From the NCBI GenBank assembly GCA_958496175.1, contig OY292274.1, positions 53,702,630 to 53,766,629 of the forward strand: 64,000 nt of DNA. The letters are read 5' to 3'. Positions 51,876-64,000 of the stretch are shown here, one piece after another. The stretch is from Sisyra terminalis. Its lineage: Eukaryota > Arthropoda > Insecta > Neuroptera > Sisyridae. Within the stretch, counting starts at the first letter, position 1. Every line of letters starts with the position of its first letter. The notes beneath the pieces are model-generated. The model did not search any database and was not told the DNA's origin. It worked only from the letters and a program-made list of their open reading frames with translations. A program made the position numbers and the translations under genes.

Positions 51876-53751
51876 GAAATTCAGAAATTTTACCTCAGAA
51901 ATAAATCGGTAAGAAAATGTGCACTTATTTCATAAAAAGTTTATTTATCTATAAAACTAGATTTTCAAAAGTAAGAATCGTAAAAACATTTTTTCGATTT
52001 TATCAACAAAATATAATTTAAATCTGTATCCACTACATAAACTTTTAATTACATAAGTCATTAATTGTTTACTTATAAAATAAAGTACTCGTAAGTAATC
52101 TACATACAACTTAAATAAAGTACCATTATTATTTTTTCCTATAAATTCGTTACTGTTTAGTTTTTGATTACATTTGTCCATTAAAAAGATTTATTGTTTT
52201 TTTTCTTTCTAAGAAATCGTATAAGCACGAAATACAAAACCTATATATTTTACGACTTTTCCTAAATAGAATTTTAAATTTTTAGTTACTTTACTCAAAT
52301 CATTTTCAATGGCGAATACTTTTACGAGTGTTTCATTTTATTGAAATCAGTTAAAAGAAAAACAAAACTGACTTTACATCAAAAAAGAAATACATAACTT
52401 CATTTATAGCATATGTTTAGATTTTTAAAGTTTAAATTTTTATTACTACGTAAAAATTACAAATAAATTTATAAAATTCATGTAGTAAAACTACGATTAA
52501 ATATTTTTAACAAGATCCATGTAACCTTTAATGGTAACCTTAAGATCGAAAATTCAATAAAAAAAATGCATCTTACCTGTGTTGGGCTATGAATTTGTTA
52601 GTTCCAATACATTTAATTGGATTGTCTAGCATTTAAAAGTTACCTTGACTAAGACTAATTTGCCAACTGAATTCTTCATTATTTTAAAAGTATTTTCTTT
52701 TTTAACATTAAACTCATTGTATTTTTCATCCTTTTTATTTATCTATTCAAATAAAATTTATGAAGGAAATAAAAGAGCATAAATTAGGGAATACCCAAGG
52801 TTACTAAACATAACTATAAAATTCAGACAATAGGAATGGAAATTAATCCAGTGGCGTATCGCGAAAAACGAGCTTAATATACTAGATATCTGATACCTGT
52901 ATTTAATTGAATAACTGTGAATGCATTCATTTTTCTCGTGATGTGTTAATAAGTAATGCACTAATGGAGTTATTGATAAATATTTTTATATATATATGGT
53001 TGAATATACTAAGATAAAAGAACAATATGCGCTTATAAACCAACAGTGTTTAATAGTTATTTGATTTTAACGTCTCAAAAACGTAGACAATACATTTCCT
53101 GGAGTGATTTATTGGCATATGTATTCACTGAATTGTAAATTAGATAGTCAAATATACATAATGGTCAGGTGACTTGAGGCACACGTGCCTAAAGGCAATT
53201 AAAATTAGGAAGGTGAAAATATCCTTTTTCCTTATCATTTAACAATAATATAAGATATACAAAAAAGTATTGAGTATACTAAAAATAAAATTATATGACG
53301 ACTTTGCATTGGAGTTTTATAATTTTAAATATGTTTGATGTATCTTTATATTGGCATAATTCAATCGATTCTGTGCCAAATTGCACAAACTAATCATCAA
53401 ACGTTTTTTACCAAAGTTCAAATACTTTGTTCGTCAATGTGACAGAACTAATAAAAAAAGGCGTTATGAGATAAAATTTATAGTTTTATAATTTGATCTA
53501 AGAATTAAAAACTCCAACGGCGAACGGTTGAAAAAGCAAAAATATTTTATGAATGAAAAAGACTCTTTATATTTTTATCCGAATTTCCTTGTTGCTTAAA
53601 ATTTTCATTACTCTCTAATTTTAAGGTAATCATATATATATTCTTTACAATTTAAATAGTAAATATTCACTGAAATATGACGTTTATTTCGTTCATAATG
53701 ACCGTTTGTTATGGCAATATATCGTTTAAATCTTTTTAATTTTAGATACAT

Positions 53752-53910
53752 TTTTTTAATTATTTTCCGTCGTCTTATAACTAGTAAGGTGTTTAGTGAC
53801 TCTAGCGTTAATAATAAATCGTAATCGAGAAATATCGAAAATTTACTCGATCGAACCAAAGACCTTACAGTTTTGGAGCGGTCACCTTAACCACTCGACC
53901 ACCAGAAGGT
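53752..53910 (-). mobile_element. tRNA-derived SINE, copy G
   Basis: In reverse orientation the head reads TGGTGGTCGAGTGGTTAAGG, GACCGCTCCAAAACTG, box B GGTTCGATCG, then TTTTCGATATTTCTCGAT and GAGTCACTAAACACCTTACT. Box A and box B are both recognisable. Confidence 0.8.
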
Positions 53911-56900
53911 TTTTAAATATATTATTTTACAAAATTTGTATTATTAAGCACCTTCGAATGTAACGCCGATTTATAACGACTAATGTTAATAAGACCATTG
54001 TAACAAATTCTTAAATAGTCCATGCAAATATGTGGAAAAAATAACGACAAATATCTTTTCCTATTGCTTGCATTGTTGATTAACATTTGTAGCGATTTTT
54101 GATAAGTTATTGTTCATTTAAGTTAGTTAGATGAATATTAGATTAACGTATGAGTATTAAAACTTAAAACTAATTTATTTTATGCCCTATTTGTCATAAT
54201 AACCCGTTTGAAAACCATAGCAAATACAATTCATTTCCAATGTAATTTAGTTTTCAAGTTTACCTGTGAAAAATTCCTATGGAATGATGCTTTAATTTTT
54301 AATTTATTACACGTTAGAAAATAGAGAACATCAATAATCAAATTTAGAACCAAACTGAGTAGTTTTAAACAGATAGAGATCAGTTATAATTGATATTCAA
54401 ATAAATTCATTATAAATTATTTGAAATCAATTAAGAGATAAGATAAGTATTACTAAAATTTTAATTATAAAATTCGAAAAAAGCTTAACACTGAAAACAG
54501 GCTTTCTGATTAAATTATAATAAAAGTAAATATTTTGAATTAACAATATTTTTTCCGTTGATTTTATAATAAACCTAGCTATTATCTATTAACAACATGT
54601 TTACAGTAAAAAAATTAGTATAGAAAGTAAAAGAATATCAATCATATAATATATTTTTTGGTAGAATTTAATAAATATTGATACGAAACTTTAGAAAAAT
54701 CATTTCTATAATATAACCCAGGATAAAAAAGTAATAGAAAATGTACCTCTCAAATTTATTATAGGTTTATAAGTATTTGTTTGCATTATGCATACATCAT
54801 CAATGAACAGTGACAAGATACATAAAATGTGAAGATATAGGACGAGTGTTACTTAAGCCTTTTACTTATATCATTGTTAAACAACAAAAGTGACTTTTGC
54901 TCTTTAAGTCAACTCTATATACAAATTTCTATATACTATCTACACATAAGTATCATTATGAGACTTCTACCGATTGCATCAATGAAAAAACCAAATTGTT
55001 CTATTAAGATATGTGTTAATATAATGTTATAATGTAAGCTTTTTTGGTATATTTGGGCAATATACGAGGACCAAAAAGTAATGTTTTTTTGGCATTAATT
55101 GAAAATACAAAGTTCTGAAACTAGCTTAAAGTTTAAATTAATAATATAATCAACCTTTTAATATCTACTTTGCAAACTAATAATGCCAAATTAGTAAAAA
55201 TCAGTTGATTAATTAAGCAAAATATCTGAAAATCACATTTTGAACATCATTTAAGTTTTGATTTTTTTTTTATCACTTAGAAAAATGATTCAACGATTTA
55301 AATAGGGAGAAATCTAATGAAACAACTTTGAATAATTATAGTGGGTAAGACAATATCACCCTTAATTTATTAATTTTTTCCAAGGGTTTTCTTGTGTAGA
55401 AGTGTTTTGCATTACCGTATTGCAGAGTAAAAGTTTTCACTATTGACAATTCTTGTAAACTTTTGGGTACTGGGTTGGTCGACCAAGATTGATTAGGAAT
55501 ATTTGATAGTTCTTCAACTGTCTAACATACATTTGGTTACACTTCCTCCCTTAAAATCTTATTGTTTACATTTTTTATCATTCTTGGTTGGTAAGATTTG
55601 AAGGACTCAAAATTATCGAATTTGAACTTAAAAAAACTTATTTGCCATTTACGAATATCAAATGTTCTTCGATAAATATTGAAAATGGTTTTAGTAGCAA
55701 CTTTGCGTTAATACCCAATGAAACTTGAAAAGCATACAATGCTGAATTTGTGTTCCTTTGAGCATTTATCTAGGCATTTCAATACTAATAAATTTCAGAA
55801 TAATAAATATTTTTTAGTCTTTTAAGAGTTTATAAGTCATTAGTCATAAAATTAATTTAGTACGACTTTGAAAAAAAATATAAACCGATAAATGGCAATT
55901 GAATATCGATAGGTTCACAAATGACATATAACTATATGATATACGACTGTGTGACCTAAAGAAACCAAATATAGTACTACATTATAATATATTTGTAGAT
56001 ATAGGAATGATAATTAATGAAGAAAGGAAATGACAGAAGAAATTATACAGTTTTTACAGATCAATCACACAATTATTAATTTGCAACGTTTCTTCAACCA
56101 ATTGTCAACTTCATTAGGCGAATGTTAAAATTTTATTAGTTTTATAAACTTTGTATCTACTTATAAACAATTCTCGTTAAGCATACTGTATCATTTTTCC
56201 TGTGTAAGTTTTTCCTCTTTATCATAAATGGTATATTTATATGATTACATTGTACAGAAATAACGTAACGATAATTAATGTTCAAAAAAAAGAAAATTTA
56301 CCAAAAATATAGTAATAGTAAGAATTATTATCAAAACTATAAATACTTTTTTAGAATTCACTAGATGAAATTGGCAATTGAATCAATTGATCTGCACTGT
56401 CCCGATTCCTTCTATAATTGCATTAACTCTGAATATTAATGTTTATAAATTTACCATAATAGTTAAAGGTATTTCTGTTACTTACAAAAATATTTATTAC
56501 TATTGGTTAGGTATAATTTCATTTAAAGTAAAACTGATTTTCATCGAAACTACATGTAAAGATAATAAATGTTCAGAAAAATTAAGTAACAATATTAAAA
56601 TAGCCAAAGTTTTTGTCGAAAAAAAAGAAGGTAAATATAAAATTGATCAGACGATAATTAATAAATTATGAAAATGGTGGTCATAATTATTAAACACGTA
56701 GTGTTGAAAAGAGGCGGTCTTCATATTTCATTAAGCCAATAACAATACGGGTATAATTATTAATAAAATTACTTAAAAAAATAAATCTATAATTGGTTTG
56801 ATAAAATTTTACAAATCACTAAATATGTCATTAAAAATGCTGTTATTTTTACACTTAATCTTCTTTGATTTTAATGTAAAGTTATTCAAAAGATTTTTTT

Positions 56901-59371
56901 ATATATACGATAGTTTCAATAAAGATTGAAAAAATTGAGAATAGATTAAATATTAATGATAGCACACCTACATATTATCTACCTGTTTTATATTTAAAAA
57001 TAGGTAAATAAAAAATGCACATATGTATAAATAAAACACCGAACATATTTTTTCTTTGGGATTGCATTTATTCCATTCCTCAACTAATGCATCAATAATA
57101 ATATTCTCAATAATCGTTTCATCTAAAGATATTTACGATTTCTCTGAACGAAGGTTACACTTTTATAGTTTTGTCTATTCTCTAAATGTTTTTATGCACA
57201 AGAATTTATGCAAATATTTTTGAATTTTACGTGTCTAATCTGTGCAAGTCTTAGTTTTGTGTTGAACAAAAATGATTCGCGGGAGAAGATATAATATATC
57301 ACAACGTTACATTCCCATAAAAAATGTTGAACCAGTTTTCGAAAGAGTTTTTTCGTCTCTTTCGTGCATTTTTTCACAACCCGAAAGCATAATTTTATGA
57401 ATAAAATTTGAATTTCAATAAAATTTAAATTCAAATTACGAAATCCTATTAATTTGTAAATATACATTCATTATATTTTCCTAATTAAAATAAACAAGTT
57501 ACTATTAGATTACCTCAAAGATTGTTTTCACACATTTGAAAGAAAAGGCAAGATATACCTATAGGCGTCTCTTTAATTCGATTTCGATAAAAGCTAATTT
57601 GAAAAGCGAATAATTTGTATAATTTACAAATTAGAGCAAATTTTAGTTTTCTTGCTGCACGTGCTAATAGAACGTTAATGCAGACAATAGGCAGTAAATT
57701 TACTTAGAAATATCAGGTATAAATATATTTTAATTACATAAATGCTAGATTTTAAGAAAATAATAAATAGATGGAAGTCTTTCGCATCACGTAAATGGTC
57801 GCTATTCAAGTTGAAGCAATATTTGGTAAGGATACACTAAAAGAATTGTTAAACGAATAAGAACTTTATCAAAAAATGAAGAAAACTACTTAAAACTACT
57901 TAAGTTTCTTCAATTAGTTTAACTTCTTCAGACATCAATTTCTTTGAAAAAAGTAAAATAAACTTTGATCATTAAAATAAACTCAATACTATTCCTCAAA
58001 CTGAGCTTCTAAAGAAATAAGACAGCAGAAAAAAGAAATAAAGTTAGTATTCTATGCAAAAATAGCACTTGTATTTTCCTATGTCTACATACTTAAAAAT
58101 ATTTAAGACTAACTGTATTTTAAACAGTTCAAATTATCTACTCCCTATTTGATCCATTATCATTTAAACTAATATTTCTTTTTAAAATTGTTCTCGCGAT
58201 GTTTTTTATTTACATATTTGTAACACTTTTTATCTTATAAAAGCAGATTTCTTAGTGACATTGGATTCCAATATCAACAACAAATTATCGTATACATTGA
58301 ATATTCAACAACCGGCTGTTTTCAAGTAAATGATATATCATATAATAAAGTATCCATGTAACGTAAGTTGAAATTAACCCTATACAATATTCATATTTTC
58401 ATGTTAAAGAGTAGCAAACATTTGTACAATTTGGCTTTTATTTTGCTACTTTAACTTAGGTGTTATAAAATAAGAATATATAGTTTACTTCAAATCTTTA
58501 GTTTCTATATGTTTTGGTTATTTTCATTATAAATAATGACTATTTATCAAAACAACAAATCAAATGCTTAAGAGTTGAAATTTGAATCCTATAAATCGAC
58601 ACTTAAATTAATTTTTAACTACGGTTTCTTGCAGTACATTTGAGAAATATCTTTTAAGTGCAAAAGACAATACAATCATATTTTTGTTATAATTTTTATC
58701 ATCATTGTATACTTGTATACACGATAATGTATACACTTACAAGTTAATGTATGAAGTATAACAAATATTGGCTTCTTTGCACTGTTTTTAACTTTAATAT
58801 CAAGTGCTATATTAACTAGTCCTATTCAGTCCTTTTTTTCATATAAGTTAATAATCAAAAACGATTTCACTTACTTTTGGACTTACGAAATTTTCACAAA
58901 TTATTTATTTACATTTTTAAGGACAGCCTCTAAAAATTATTCAATACTTATTATTGGTTCAAAATGTTTATTGTTCATAATCGAATCATTTAATTAAGGA
59001 TAAATCAATAATTAGTTCTTGATAATATTTATACTTTAGTAATCCGTATACTTTAACGATTAAATATTATATAAGCAATTAGATTGCAACTAATTTATTT
59101 CCCATGATAAGTGGTTTTAAACTTTTATAATTGGTTTTCTAACTTTTTTGTTCCGTAAGTCAACTGCTGATTTTTGATGGGTATGTACTTTTAAAGAACA
59201 CATTAAAAGGATCTTTAATATATTTTTTTTGTTCAAACTACTGGTTGCTAGAAATAGGACTTCAGCAATAACTACTAGGCAACTTTAAGAATAACTAAAT
59301 TAGTTAAATCATAGCGACTCAAATGCCATGTACTTATGTTTAGTCCAGAAACTATTCATTAGTTCAGGATG

Positions 59372-59372
<1 letters not shown>

Positions 59373-59423
<51 letters not shown>
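59373..59423. repeat. (TA)n microsatellite, about 51 bp
   Basis: About 25 uninterrupted TA units. Confidence 0.97.
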
Positions 59424-59426
<3 letters not shown>

Positions 59427-60891
59427 TTCATTTTTTTTTAAATTCATTGCGTATAATTCAAATACATTATCATAAAATAGTAAAAATGAGGAAAAAATAA
59501 TAAAGTAGAAACTGAATTGAGAACATAAATAATTTATTTTTCTTCTAGTGATATTCAACAAAGAAATATTTTTGTCAAGATAAGGAGATAGAAAAGGGGA
59601 AAATTAGCAGGCTATTAAAAGTAGTTATTCAAACCACTTAGTTGAGGAAACCCAAAATGAATAAATAAAATCCTAGATCAATTCCTTAAGACCAAAGTTC
59701 TCAAAAGTTATGATAAAAAAACCCTTCTATATTTGAATAAAATCTGGATAAATGTAGGCTTACTACGAATACAATACTACATTTTACTGCAGCAATGTCG
59801 AATATTTATTTAAAAAGGAGGACTAAACTGTTTTTGGCTCTTTATATGCCCATCTTTGATTTGAAGATTTGACCAACTAGATATGAGTTAATATAACTTT
59901 AAAGTCTTTATTTATTATCTATTGAGATTTATCGTTAAATAATCGGATCTATTGCAAATAGGAAATACGAAATAGGTCGCAGTTCAGAGGAGATCAAAAG
60001 AAAGGCATCTAACAATGAATTATGTACAGATTTTTAGAGCATATTAGATGGAACATCTAGATAGTTTAACCACCTGTTCAAGATGATAAATTGTTATTCA
60101 ATTTATTAAAAATGTAGTTTTATATTTATACTTTGGAGTCTTCGTGCAATAAACACCGGTAAGATGATCCTTTTTAGAAGTTTGAGAAATACTAAATAGC
60201 AATGTATGTAGGTTTAACTGTACATGAATTTGAGATGGGTAAATGCATAATTATATTTTATATCCTAGTTGTACATATCTCCGTATGAAATATTTCAAAT
60301 CTTTCAACTATAAGCTATTGTTTGATGCTCGATAAAAATAATATATAAATTCAAGGCCAATTAAATAATAAAATGTAAAAACCATATTTTAATTCAGATT
60401 AATTAGCTCTCACATGGTGGAAAAAAATATTTGAAACCTCCTAATCTAACACAAAATGCAATAATGAAGAGTAACATTAATTAAAATTATCTTTTAATGT
60501 TTGTATCAAATGATTGGGAAAAATTGAAAAATATTTCAATTTCTCATAAATGGTTGGAAAAAATAATGATGATTAAAACGAAGGCAAATAAATTGGAATA
60601 TTTTTTGGGAATGTTTGGAGTTTTATTTTGCTGTCTAATGTTTGGGAAAGATAGAATGTTAATTAGGAGTGATGTTGTCTTCAGTGGTGTTTGTTCAGTT
60701 ATTCGCGCCTTAATTCAAATGGAATTCCGTTTAGCAGAACTTTGAATTGAATAGTAGTGGGTGTGGGTCAAATACAATTCATTTATAATTTATTGTACTC
60801 ACTTGGAGTACATACGTATTATGTACATGTAAATAGGTTTTAGATTTGTTGAGTCGAAATTATAGTTTAGAGTTGTTTGGTTTTTATTTAC

Positions 60892-61255
60892 CTTATTGAT
60901 TGTTGCCAATTGTGCGGAGTGAAGTTCTGATGAAAAACACGCCGTTTTCTTTGCCGAACAAAACTTATAGTAGGTAAACTGGCGCGCAATTCAAACTTGC
61001 AACAATGACCACCTGTTGAAACAATATATTGGTGAGCTTTTGGTAATATTTGGGGGGTACAAGTCGTATTTTTAGAGGAGTAATGCACGTATTCGTATTC
61101 GTTCGCTAAGTTATGTTAATTTAAACACCACCAGCACCATCACCATCATAACAATGGGAAAATCATGAACAGCTGTATCTTTAGACGATCGACAACAAAC
61201 AACTCTGCCGCCACTACAATCAGACATTTCAGACTCGTGTAGCTCCCGAACATTA
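60892..61255 (-). other. Inferred Atf3 non-coding leader exon
   Basis: Starts about 30 nt downstream of the minus-strand TATA box and ends at CAATAAG/GTAAAT (60892/60891). It is GC-richer than its surroundings and has several upstream ATGs (for example in the TTATGATGGTGATGG stretch), as is common in translationally controlled stress genes. Joined to the 25390 acceptor it makes a complete Atf3 5' UTR. The exact start is a guess from TATA spacing. Confidence 0.5.
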
Positions 61256-61282
61256 ACCATACCCACACTCTACCTCCAATCA

Positions 61283-61379
61283 CTTTATATATGATCTAAA
61301 AATAAGCATTGATGTCACAGCCGCGTTTCTCCATTGGCTGAAAATGATGTCAGTTTTTCCTTCATTCAAGTCCGATTGG
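61283..61379 (-). promoter_or_regulatory. Stress-type TATA/CCAAT/ATF promoter, probable Atf3 promoter
   Basis: Read on the minus strand from upstream to downstream: CCAAT (61379-61375), TGACATCA (61352-61345), CCAAT (61337-61333), TGACATCA (61317-61310), then ATATATAAAG (61292-61283). The two CCAAT boxes are 42 bp apart and the two TGACATCA sites 35 bp apart. TGACATCA is an ATF/CREB-type site, so Atf3 could regulate itself, as its vertebrate orthologue does. Assignment to Atf3 rests on strand, the leader exon donor, and the lack of any other gene. Confidence 0.65.
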
Positions 61380-64000
61380 CTCAAACAACGTTCCTACTAA
61401 ATGCAAATTATAAAACACATTACATATTAGAATATTCACTTTATATTGTATTACATTTGTATATAAATATTATGATTGTTATGATTTTCATATTGCTTTA
61501 GCGCCAACTTTTCAGCCGCAAATCGTTTATCACTATTTATAATATCAGTTTTCCCCACAAATGCAGCCACCTAAAAGCATTTCCTTGCATTCCGTGCTAA
61601 CAATGTATGTAAATACAAATCCACGTCGGCCAAATCTATCGGAGAAGATAATACATATTAAGAAAAATTATTTTGTCAGGGTTATCCGCCTCCCCCGCAT
61701 TACGATATGTGCAGACATTTGGACGTCGTCCCTGAACCATATTTCTGATTATGTATTAATCCGCCACACCACAGTCGATTTTCCACTCTTGCCATTCCCT
61801 ATAATTCATCAGTGTTAAATTAACATTTTATTTCCGTTTATATTTTTAAAATACTTGAGCTATAAATGTTCGAATGTTGGATTAAATCTATTTATAAAAT
61901 GACTTCTTTTACATGTTCTTAATGTCCCTATAATTAATTTGATGATAACCTGTCTGTATTTATCTTCCTTTTTTGGATGATAATGGGAAAATAAAGTAAA
62001 TACAAAAAGGTAAATGGTTTTAAATTTAACTTAAAAAAAATAAATAAAAAACATTTTATCAATGAAGTTAAAATTGTTGGCCTTAGAAAAACCGTTTTCA
62101 ATTGATTAGTTTTAAAATTTTGACAATAAGAAATTAATTCAAGCATTTTTTTTTTTTTACTAAAATACCTGCCAATATAATCTCAAAAAAAAATGAGGAA
62201 AAAAGTTTTCTTCAGTTTAAAAGACAATGATAAATAAGTATATACAAAAAAAATGGTTGATAAAAAATGAATACATGGGGTTTCTCATTTAATTACATTT
62301 ATTATTAGTGAATAATCGGTTTCCATTTTATTTTATCATACTTATATCAGGAAATGAGCCAATTTATACTAGTTAAACTAAATCATATCGAACTTTATCA
62401 CAAAATTTAAATTCATCAGTTTCCTTTTTGTGATTATTTTGATATCTATAGCCTATTAATTTACAAATTCCATAAGTGTATATTATTATGTCAATTATAG
62501 ATAAAACTAATGACCTTTTTTCCTTATTGTCAAATACATTTTATCATGGTTTTAAAACTGTTCAAATAGAATCTTTGGTTGCAATGAAATTATACATATA
62601 ACCCGTATAACGAAAACTATAGAGAACATCAAATCCATTCTAAAATCTTTTTAGGTAATGTTCAATATTAATGTGACCAAGTTATTTGGCAAAACGTTCA
62701 GATATATGATTAAGAAATTTAGTACAGATTTTTATTATAATCGAATAAATTTTAAAATAAATATTTTCGATTTTCGTCTTTAGTAAGTTTTTGAAAAAGT
62801 TCGAAAAAATAAAGCCTTACCGAGAGGTCAAGTCGAAAATGGAAACTGTATAGTACTTCACTAGTACTGTTCTCTGTCCTATTTTATACCTAGCGTCCAA
62901 TTGAATTGTATTGCTGAGGTCTCGATTGTTAATGTACTAAATAAAAAAATTATAAATCTTAAATTTATGTATTCAATTACTGCAAATTATTCAATTTTTG
63001 GTTATTTGAAATGCTACGATGAATGAAAAAAGTATTAGAATAATATTTATGAATATACGTCAAGACTCCGGAGAATTAAGAATGAAGTTTTTCAGACACA
63101 GTTTTTATAGCCAATATTTTTAGATATAAAAAATAAATATTCATGTAGTTTCTACAACTGCCAGATTTCAATATTCGTAACACAATAGGCTGCAAAAAAT
63201 TTGAAGAATATTTTTTATTTATCACTCTTTGTACAAAATTTTTGTATAAACACTTTTTACATACAAACTTTTAGTCCATTGATTCAGTTGCAAATTAATC
63301 ATGAAACAAACTTTAAACATGGAATAAAAATTTGACTTTTTCGTACATTTGTAGTTTTTCCTTGGTAAGTACTATAAGTACCATGGCACTTTATCTTGAT
63401 TTCATTTTTATTTTGCCAAAAATTAAAATTGATTTATTGTATCTTTTCATGTATTTTTTTACTCCTTGGAAACTATTAAAAAAATTAAACTAAACACAAA
63501 CATACATTATATGCATAAAAATTAACTTTTTTTGAAATTATTCATTACTTTAGAGCTTAAAATGCCTTATAAGCCAGGAAAAAGCGCAATATATAAGTTG
63601 TGTGTATACGTTAATGAGGTAGTATATACACTTACGTTACATTTTCGTTAAACATTAAGTAATTAATATCTCCTAATTAATAGCTTTTAAAGCTGTATAC
63701 TTTAACGTGTTAAGCCTATTAGTGCTTATGTTCCTAACTGGTATTCTGTTTGTTATTCACAAGAATAAAAAATTTAAAAAATATAAAAAAAGGAGGTGCT
63801 AAGAGCAAAACTGAAACTCTTATTTCTTATACACGAATTCAAATAAATCAAATTTTATAGTACATACCTATTTCATAATCAAAAAACACAAATATTAAAT
63901 CTACTTATACTTATTTGAACGATGGATAACAAACTATATAGCCCAAGAGTCCGCAACGATCAGGCCTTCGTTATTTAATTAAAGCTGAATTTTTTTCTGT
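61380..64000. other. Upstream flank of the Atf3 promoter
   Basis: AT-rich. Short open frames lack domains, codon bias or splice support. No gene, repeat or RNA is supportable. Confidence 0.45.

Larger units (their letters stand above)
25391..60891 (-). other. Inferred 35.5 kb first intron of Atf3
   Basis: Donor GTAAAT at 60891 and acceptor TTTCAG at 25391 join the leader exon to the coding exon. No gene with recognisable domains lies between on either strand. Stretches with nothing beyond AT-rich sequence and short random frames: 25391-29300, 30000-35260, 36360-38130, 39420-41420, 42535-43290, 43446-44950, 45101-48130, 48256-50975, 51876-53750, 53911-59370 and 59424-60891. Large stress-gene introns often hold enhancers, but none is proven here. 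Confidence 0.55.

Noticed and set aside
60497..60745. 82-codon plus-strand frame with a hydrophobic stretch
   Set aside because: No homology recognised, no splice or promoter support, AT-rich random-frame length.
60888..61088. 66-codon minus-strand frame at the leader exon
   Set aside because: It begins at a GTG, not ATG, and ends just past the splice donor; treated as 5' UTR.

Overview
This 64 kb window is AT-rich DNA from an insect nuclear genome. Five intron-containing protein genes can be rebuilt exon by exon with intact reading phase, and all have clear animal orthologues. Introns are mostly short (57-100 bp) with GTAAGT/AG borders. The space between genes holds diverged transposon fragments, tRNA-derived SINEs, inverted repeats and simple repeats. 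There are no operons, no CRISPR array, and no bacterial or viral gene block. I cannot fix the insect order from sequence alone.

Layout. (1) 0.24-1.37 kb, plus: STYX, a dead dual-specificity phosphatase whose catalytic Cys is Ser. (2) 4.6-5.4 kb: a decayed non-LTR retrotransposon. (3) 6.6-11.4 kb, minus: a secreted NPC2-like ML-domain lipid-binding protein in 4 exons; its 4.2 kb first intron contains a diverged repeat array with a near-perfect palindrome and a SINE. (4) 12.1-16.0 kb, minus: a 12-exon NRF-6-like multispanning acyltransferase. (5) 18.4-19.2 kb, plus: SEC61 gamma, with a GC-rich promoter carrying CRE and ACGTG motifs. (6) 24.0-61.3 kb, minus: Atf3, a bZIP stress transcription factor. 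Its coding part lies at 23.96-25.2 kb. A stress-type promoter (two CCAAT boxes, two TGACATCA sites, TATA box) and a spliceable leader exon lie at 60.9-61.4 kb on the same strand, so the 35 kb desert is most simply the first Atf3 intron.

That intron is the most unusual part of the window. It contains a 1.1 kb foldback with arms of about 520 bp, and two tandem 534-bp copies of a heat-shock promoter cassette (perfect heat-shock elements, TATA box, conserved downstream transcribed-looking region) pointing antisense to Atf3. It also holds two copies of a small MITE, two LINE 3'-end relics, four of the window's seven SINE copies, and an inverted-repeat element carrying three E2F-like TTTCGCGC/TTTTGCGC boxes at two-helical-turn spacing. 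Two neighbours, SEC61 gamma and Atf3, belong to ER/proteotoxic stress biology, and the heat-shock cassettes fit that theme. Any functional link is inference.
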